Origin: JADJPL01 sp964607915
Lineage (GTDB): Bacteria > Bacteroidota > Bacteroidia > Chitinophagales > Saprospiraceae
Assembly: GCA_964607915.1 (NCBI GenBank)
Contig: CAZSMU010000148.1
Span: 1 to 8,959 of the forward strand
Direction of reading: 5' to 3'
Length of the DNA stretch: 8,959 nucleotides
Part shown: positions 5,393-8,959 of the stretch, piece after piece
How the letters are laid out: each line of letters opens with the position of its first letter
How positions within the stretch are numbered: position 1 is the first letter of the stretch
The notes under the pieces: generated by a model
What the model saw: the letters and a program-made list of their open reading frames with translations, nothing else
Database searches by the model: none
What the model was told of the DNA's origin: nothing
Program-made: the position numbers and the translations under genes

Positions 5393-6672
5393 AGGCCGGT
5401 GGCGACGGTTTTGCTTCCCCGTTCGCGGATCAGTTGTTTCCGCACGTCGAGGTCACGGTAGAGGCGGAAAGGTTCGATAGCGGCTCCTTTTTCCAGGCGG
5501 GCCTGTCGGAGGAGGGGGCGGACGTCGGTGCGGTAGGCGTCCTGCAGGATTTCCTGGCAGCGGGCGACGTCGTTTTCCATTTGTGCGGCTTCGAGGTCTT
5601 TTTGGTTGATGAGGAGTGCCTGTGCGTAGGCCAGGCGGATGGCTTCGAGGCTTTGCAGTAGGTCTTCGAGGGGGTCTTTCAGGTTGTGGCTGGCATCGAT
5701 CATCCAGGCCAGGGCTGGGTTTCCGGCGTGGTTATGGTTCATTCCATATACCAGTTCGTTGAAGATCAGGAATAGTTGGTATGGTTTGATGCTTCCGACG
5801 GTGAGGTCGTCGTCGCCGTATTTCGAGTCATTGAAGTGGAATCCGCCGAGTTTGCCCTGTGCGATGAGGGTGGCGACGATTTGTTCGATGTTGGTATTGG
5901 GGTGGTGGTGGCCCAGGTCCACGAGGGAGAAGGCGCGTTCGCCGCACTGTTGGGCCAGGAGGTGGGAAGTGCCCCAGTCCTGGATGACCATGGCGTAGAA
6001 GTTGGGTTCATACGCTTTATATTCGATGAACATACTCCAGTCGGTGGGGAGTCCGGCATAAATTTCCTGGAGGGCCCTGCGGGTATGGTCGAGGGCGCGC
6101 CGGAAGTTGAGCTGGCCCGGGAAGGAGGCGCCATCTGCCAGCCAGACGGTGATGGATTTGGAACCCAGCATCTGACCGATTTCAACGACGTACAGGTTAT
6201 GGTCTATAGCCTGGCGGCGCGTAGATTCGGAGACATGGCATAGGGAGCCAAACTTGTAGGAGTGCCCCTGATCTATCTGATCCTGGAAGGTATTGGAGTT
6301 GACGGCATCGAAGCAGAGCCCCAGGGCGGCGGCCTGTTGGCGGATAGCGGCGGCATCGCCGGGGATATCCCAAGGGATATGGAGGGAGACGGCGCCTGCG
6401 GAATGGGTCAGGGCATGGAGCAGGCCTACGTCGTCGAGTTTTTGTTCCAGGCTGCCCGGCTCGCCTCCGATGGAAAAGCGGCCGAAGCGGGTTCCGCCGG
6501 CGCCCAGTGCCCAACTGGGGATAGCTACCTGAAAATCTTTGATTTTAGCTACGATCCCAGGTACATGTATGCCGCGTTGCTGCAATTGGGCGGAGAGCGA
6601 TGCGTATTCGTCTGTGTGCCTTTGGTAAAGGGATTCGTTGTGTGCGTCTATCAGTGTTTTTTGGATGTGCAT
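5389..6672 (-). CDS. rhaI: L-rhamnose isomerase, Pseudomonas stutzeri type
   Basis: A 427-residue xylose-isomerase-like TIM-barrel enzyme that converts L-rhamnose to L-rhamnulose. The metal-site residues expected for this family are visible: Glu217 in FIEYKAYEP, Asp252 in SLVDLGHHHPNTNIEQ, His279 and nearby acids in GGFHFNDSKYGDDDL (residues 277-290), and Asp326 in MIDASHNLKDP. The N-terminal IPSWALGAGGTRFGRF block (51-66) is also typical. It belongs to the P. stutzeri RhaI group rather than the E. coli RhaA group, and members of that group are known for broad aldose/ketose specificity. It starts 14 bases after the aldolase fusion gene and overlaps the kinase start by four bases, so it is clearly operonic. 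Confidence 0.93.
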   Translation of the reverse strand: MHIQKTLIDAHNESLYQRHTDEYASLSAQLQQRGIHVPGIVAKIKDFQVAIPSWALGAGGTRFGRFSIGGEPGSLEQKLDDVGLLHALTHSAGAVSLHIPWDIPGDAAAIRQQAAALGLCFDAVNSNTFQDQIDQGHSYKFGSLCHVSESTRRQAIDHNLYVVEIGQMLGSKSITVWLADGASFPGQLNFRRALDHTRRALQEIYAGLPTDWSMFIEYKAYEPNFYAMVIQDWGTSHLLAQQCGERAFSLVDLGHHHPNTNIEQIVATLIAQGKLGGFHFNDSKYGDDDLTVGSIKPYQLFLIFNELVYGMNHNHAGNPALAWMIDASHNLKDPLEDLLQSLEAIRLAYAQALLINQKDLEAAQMENDVARCQEILQDAYRTDVRPLLRQARLEKGAAIEPFRLYRDLDVRKQLIRERGSKTVATGL

Positions 6673-6686
6673 TGCCGGTAAAAATT

Positions 6687-8774
6687 TTAGCGTACGAAAG
6701 CGTTCGCCATGCCACCATCCACGTTGAGGGTGTTGCCCGTGCTTTTATCGAGGAGGGCGAGGAAGGCAAAGACGCCGTTGGCGATATCTTCGGGTCGGAT
6801 GATTTCATTGAGGAGGTTGCGTTTGGCGTAATAGGCGGGCAGTTCGGCTACGGAGATGCCATAGGCTTTGGCTCTGCCCTCTGCCCATTCGCCTTCCCAT
6901 ATTTTGCTTCCGATAATCACTCCATCGGGGTTGACGGTATTGACGCGGATTTTGTCGGCGGCCAGTTCGGCGGCTAATAGGCGGGTCATGTGTTGTTGGG
7001 CGGCCTTGGCTGCGCCGTAGCCCACGTTATTAGGGCCGGCTACGAGTCCGTTTTTGCTGGCGATATTGACGATATCCCCTCCCAGGGCTTGTTTGCGCAT
7101 AATGCGCACCCCTTCCCGGGCGAGTAAGAACTGTCCTTTTACCAGTACGTCCTGGAGGATATCCCAATCTTCGAGGGATGTTTCCTCTATCGGTTTAGAG
7201 ATGGCCAAGCCGGCGCTGTGCACGAGGATATCCACGCCCCCGAACTCGAGGCAGGCGCAGGCGCAGGCGGCGGCTACGGATTCCGGCTGGGTGACATCGC
7301 AGACGACATACCTGACCTGGTCTTCGGAATGGGTTTGGCAGGCTTCCCGCAGGCGGTTTTCGTCCCGGTCGGCCAGTACGACGTTGGCACCTTCGGCGAC
7401 CAATTTATCGGTGATGGCTTTGCCGATGCCTCCCCCGGCGCCGGTGACCAGGGCGATGCGGCGGGAGAGGGGTTTTTCTTTAGGCATGCGCTGGAGTTTG
7501 GCTTCTTCCAGCAGCCAGTATTCGATATTGAACGCTTCCTGCCGGGGCAGGGCGGTATAGGTGCTGACGGCTTCCGCGCCCCGCATGACATGGATGGCAT
7601 TGCGGTAAAACTCGCTGGACACCCTTGCGGTTTGCTTATCTTTGGCAAACGTGAACATACCGATGCCTGGATAGAGGAGTACGACCGGGTTAGGATCGCG
7701 CATGGCCGGGCTATTGGAGTGTTTGCAGGATTCGTAGTAAGCAGCGTATTCCCGTCGGTATTGTTCAAAAGCAGGCTTAAGCTGCTCCCTGACGGCGTCT
7801 GCCTGGCTGAGGTCGGCATTCGGGTTTAGGGGCAGCACAAGGGGTTGGATTTTGGTGCGCAGGAAGTGGTCGGGGCAACTGGTACCCAGGGGAGCCAGGC
7901 GTTCCAAATCGTGCGAGTTGATAAATTGCAAGGTGGGTTCATCATCGGCAAAATGGCCGATCATGCGTTGGGAAGAGGAGCACAGGCCGCGCAGGATGGG
8001 CGCCAGCAGAGCCGCTTGCCGACGGCGTTGTTCGGGCGGGAGGCTGTTTATTTTTTGGCCTCCGAATACCGGGCGGTTCACCCCTTCGCGGGCTGCGATG
8101 TAGGCCGACGCTGTTTCTATGACTTCCAGGCTGTTCAGGTAGCACTCGAAGGAGGTATTCCCCCAGGTAAAAAGCCCGTGGCTGCCCAGCACGATGCCTC
8201 GGATACCGGGGTTGGCGGCGAGGCATTCCTCTAATTTCAGAGCCAGGTCGAAGCCGGGGCGTTGCCAGGGTACCCAGCCCATGCGGTCGCCCCATATTTC
8301 GCGGGTGATTTGCTGTCCGTCTTTTGCGGCGGCCAGGGCGATCAAGGCGTCGGGGTGCAGGTGGTCTATGTGTTTGAACGGCAGCAACCCGTGCAGTGGT
8401 GTATCTATGGAAGGGGCTTTGCTGTTGAGGTCATATAGACAATGGTTGAACAGGGCTACCATTTCATCTTCGTGGGCCAGCCCGCGGTACACTTTTTTCA
8501 GGTTGCGCATGCGCTCGGTGTACAGTCCTGCGATGCCGCTCCGGGTGAGGGTGCCTATATCCCCACCCGAGCCTTTGACCCATAAGACCTCGACCTCCTG
8601 TCCGCTGAGGGGATCTTTTTCTATGGTCTTACAAGAGGTATTTCCCCCTCCATAGTTGGTGATGCGCAGGTCTGCACCCAGGATATTGGAGCGGTACAGA
8701 AAGAGGGCTACTTCGTCTCCCACCAGACTGGCCTCTTTGGCCTCGTCCCAGAGGTATTGTACGTGTTTGAACAT
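6687..8774 (-). CDS. rhaEW: Bifunctional rhamnulose-1-phosphate aldolase / lactaldehyde dehydrogenase (RhaEW type)
   Basis: A 695-residue fusion of a class II aldolase and a short-chain dehydrogenase. The aldolase half (about 1-400) has NYGGGNTSCK (40-49) and WVKGSGGD (66-73) for phosphate binding, HIDHLHPDA (135-143) with zinc ligands His138 and His140, and GSHG (197-200) with the third histidine. The dehydrogenase half (about 435-695) has the nucleotide motif TGAGGGIG (444-451), HSAG (519-522) where NNAG is usual, Ser573, and the YGAAK pair Tyr586/Lys590. It should split L-rhamnulose 1-phosphate to DHAP and L-lactaldehyde, then oxidise the lactaldehyde to lactate. I chose ATG 8774 because MFKHVQYLWDEAKEASL aligns with how the family begins; upstream in-frame ATG 8789 and TTG 8870 add non-homologous residues. 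It is first in the operon. Confidence 0.94.
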   Translation of the reverse strand: MFKHVQYLWDEAKEASLVGDEVALFLYRSNILGADLRITNYGGGNTSCKTIEKDPLSGQEVEVLWVKGSGGDIGTLTRSGIAGLYTERMRNLKKVYRGLAHEDEMVALFNHCLYDLNSKAPSIDTPLHGLLPFKHIDHLHPDALIALAAAKDGQQITREIWGDRMGWVPWQRPGFDLALKLEECLAANPGIRGIVLGSHGLFTWGNTSFECYLNSLEVIETASAYIAAREGVNRPVFGGQKINSLPPEQRRRQAALLAPILRGLCSSSQRMIGHFADDEPTLQFINSHDLERLAPLGTSCPDHFLRTKIQPLVLPLNPNADLSQADAVREQLKPAFEQYRREYAAYYESCKHSNSPAMRDPNPVVLLYPGIGMFTFAKDKQTARVSSEFYRNAIHVMRGAEAVSTYTALPRQEAFNIEYWLLEEAKLQRMPKEKPLSRRIALVTGAGGGIGKAITDKLVAEGANVVLADRDENRLREACQTHSEDQVRYVVCDVTQPESVAAACACACLEFGGVDILVHSAGLAISKPIEETSLEDWDILQDVLVKGQFLLAREGVRIMRKQALGGDIVNIASKNGLVAGPNNVGYGAAKAAQQHMTRLLAAELAADKIRVNTVNPDGVIIGSKIWEGEWAEGRAKAYGISVAELPAYYAKRNLLNEIIRPEDIANGVFAFLALLDKSTGNTLNVDGGMANAFVR

Positions 8775-8849
8775 AGATGAGGGGACCATAGGTAATCGCG
8801 TATTATGACGTATGGCGAGGGCTCGTCGGAAAAAACAATCAAGCACTCC

Positions 8850-8883
8850 TTTTGCAACAAGTTTAATCAAATAATTTGCAAAA
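8850..8883. promoter_or_regulatory. Palindromic operator candidate upstream of the rhamnose operon
   Basis: Perfect eight-base inverted repeat TTTTGCAA (8850-8857) and TTGCAAAA (8876-8883) with an 18-base AT-rich spacer. Each arm contains the self-complementary TTGCAA. It lies 76-109 bases upstream of the chosen start of the aldolase fusion gene, where a rhamnose-responsive regulator would be expected to bind. The regulator is not in the window. Confidence 0.4.
8854..8862 (+). repeat. Partial motif core, opposite orientation
   Basis: GCAACAAGT matches the core of the dispersed motif. With ACTTGTTGC at 8912-8920 (part of copy 4) it makes a nine-base inverted repeat across 49 bases of AT-rich leader. 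It overlaps one arm of the operator candidate at 8850-8857, so it could be coincidental. Confidence 0.3.
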
Positions 8884-8905
8884 TTGCCGAATAAAGTTTT
8901 TTAAA

Positions 8906-8941
8906 TAGTAGACTTGTTGCGCGGGGGATCATCAAGGGGTC
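8906..8941 (-). repeat. Dispersed intergenic motif, copy 4 (split)
   Basis: On the minus strand CGCAACAAGTCTACTA (8921 to 8906) is identical over 16 bases to copy 1. The GACCCCT part is found 13 bases further upstream (8941 to 8935), as if a short insertion separates the halves. Alternatively, GATCCCCCG directly before the core is a degenerate left half. It is oriented towards the rhamnose operon and lies about 130 bases before its first start codon. Confidence 0.8.
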
Positions 8942-8956
8942 AAAAAGGCCCTTTTT
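8942..8956. terminator. AT-rich hairpin, probable bidirectional terminator
   Basis: AAAAAG / CTTTTT inverted repeat (8942-8947 and 8951-8956) with a three-base loop. It is similar to the hairpin at 11-28 and likewise placed immediately upstream of a motif copy. It probably ends a gene beyond the right edge that is read on the minus strand, isolating it from the rhamnose operon. Confidence 0.5.
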
Positions 8957-8959
8957 CGC

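Noticed and set aside
5766..6514. Alternative minus-strand frames inside the isomerase gene (5766-6185 and 6197-6514)
   Set aside because: Serine-, proline- and arginine-rich shadow translations of a real gene, with no motif.
8775..8870. N-terminal extension of the aldolase fusion from TTG 8870 or ATG 8789
   Set aside because: The extra residues do not resemble the family, and the conserved N-terminus begins at MFKHVQYLWDE (8774). The region also holds the operator candidate.
8879..8886. CAATTTTG on the minus strand as the -7 element of the rhamnose operon
   Set aside because: One mismatch to TAnnTTTG and no -33 at the right spacing; it overlaps the palindrome arm. The promoter of this operon cannot be fixed from sequence.
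1..8959. Insertion sequence, CRISPR array, prophage or tRNA
   Set aside because: No transposase, integrase, spacer-repeat array or tRNA cloverleaf is seen. The four motif copies are far apart, unevenly spaced and in both orientations, so they are not a CRISPR.

Overview
The window looks like a chromosomal segment of a Bacteroidetes bacterium, most likely Chitinophagaceae-like. Three -7 promoter elements match the Bacteroidetes TAnnTTTG consensus exactly, start codons mostly lack Shine-Dalgarno sequences, coding DNA is moderately GC-rich, and the sugar-catabolic gene set is typical of that phylum. The family placement is inference; there is no rRNA or marker gene here.

Layout. 1-102: AT-rich terminator-like hairpin, then a copy of a 20-bp dispersed motif. 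103-1230 (+): integral membrane acyltransferase. 1297-1779 (+): lipoprotein histidine phosphatase. 1826-2113 (-): single-domain rhodanese. 2238-2627 (-): DUF302 protein. 2628-2780: divergent regulatory region. 2781-3698 (+): secreted alpha/beta-hydrolase (esterase-like). 3719-8774 (-): four-gene L-rhamnose operon, transcribed in the order aldolase/dehydrogenase fusion (RhaEW type), L-rhamnose isomerase (Pseudomonas stutzeri type), rhamnulokinase, rhamnose mutarotase. 8775-8959: operon leader with a palindromic operator candidate, another motif copy and another AT-rich hairpin.

The rhamnose operon encodes a complete cytoplasmic route. RhaM interconverts the anomers, RhaI makes L-rhamnulose, RhaB makes L-rhamnulose 1-phosphate, and the fusion protein cleaves it to DHAP and L-lactaldehyde and probably oxidises the lactaldehyde. 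No rhamnose transporter or regulator lies in the window. The convergent esterase may deacylate a plant or microbial polysaccharide that supplies sugar, but that link rests on position only.

The main unexplained signal is a motif, consensus GACCCCTCGCAACAAGTCTA, found four times in 9 kb. It occurs only at intergenic positions and always in the same orientation as the gene that follows it (at about 40, 2240, 2694 and 8921). Two copies directly follow AT-rich terminator hairpins, and two copies bracket the DUF302 gene as inverted repeats. It could be a regulon or promoter element, or a dispersed extragenic repeat; a genome-wide count would decide.
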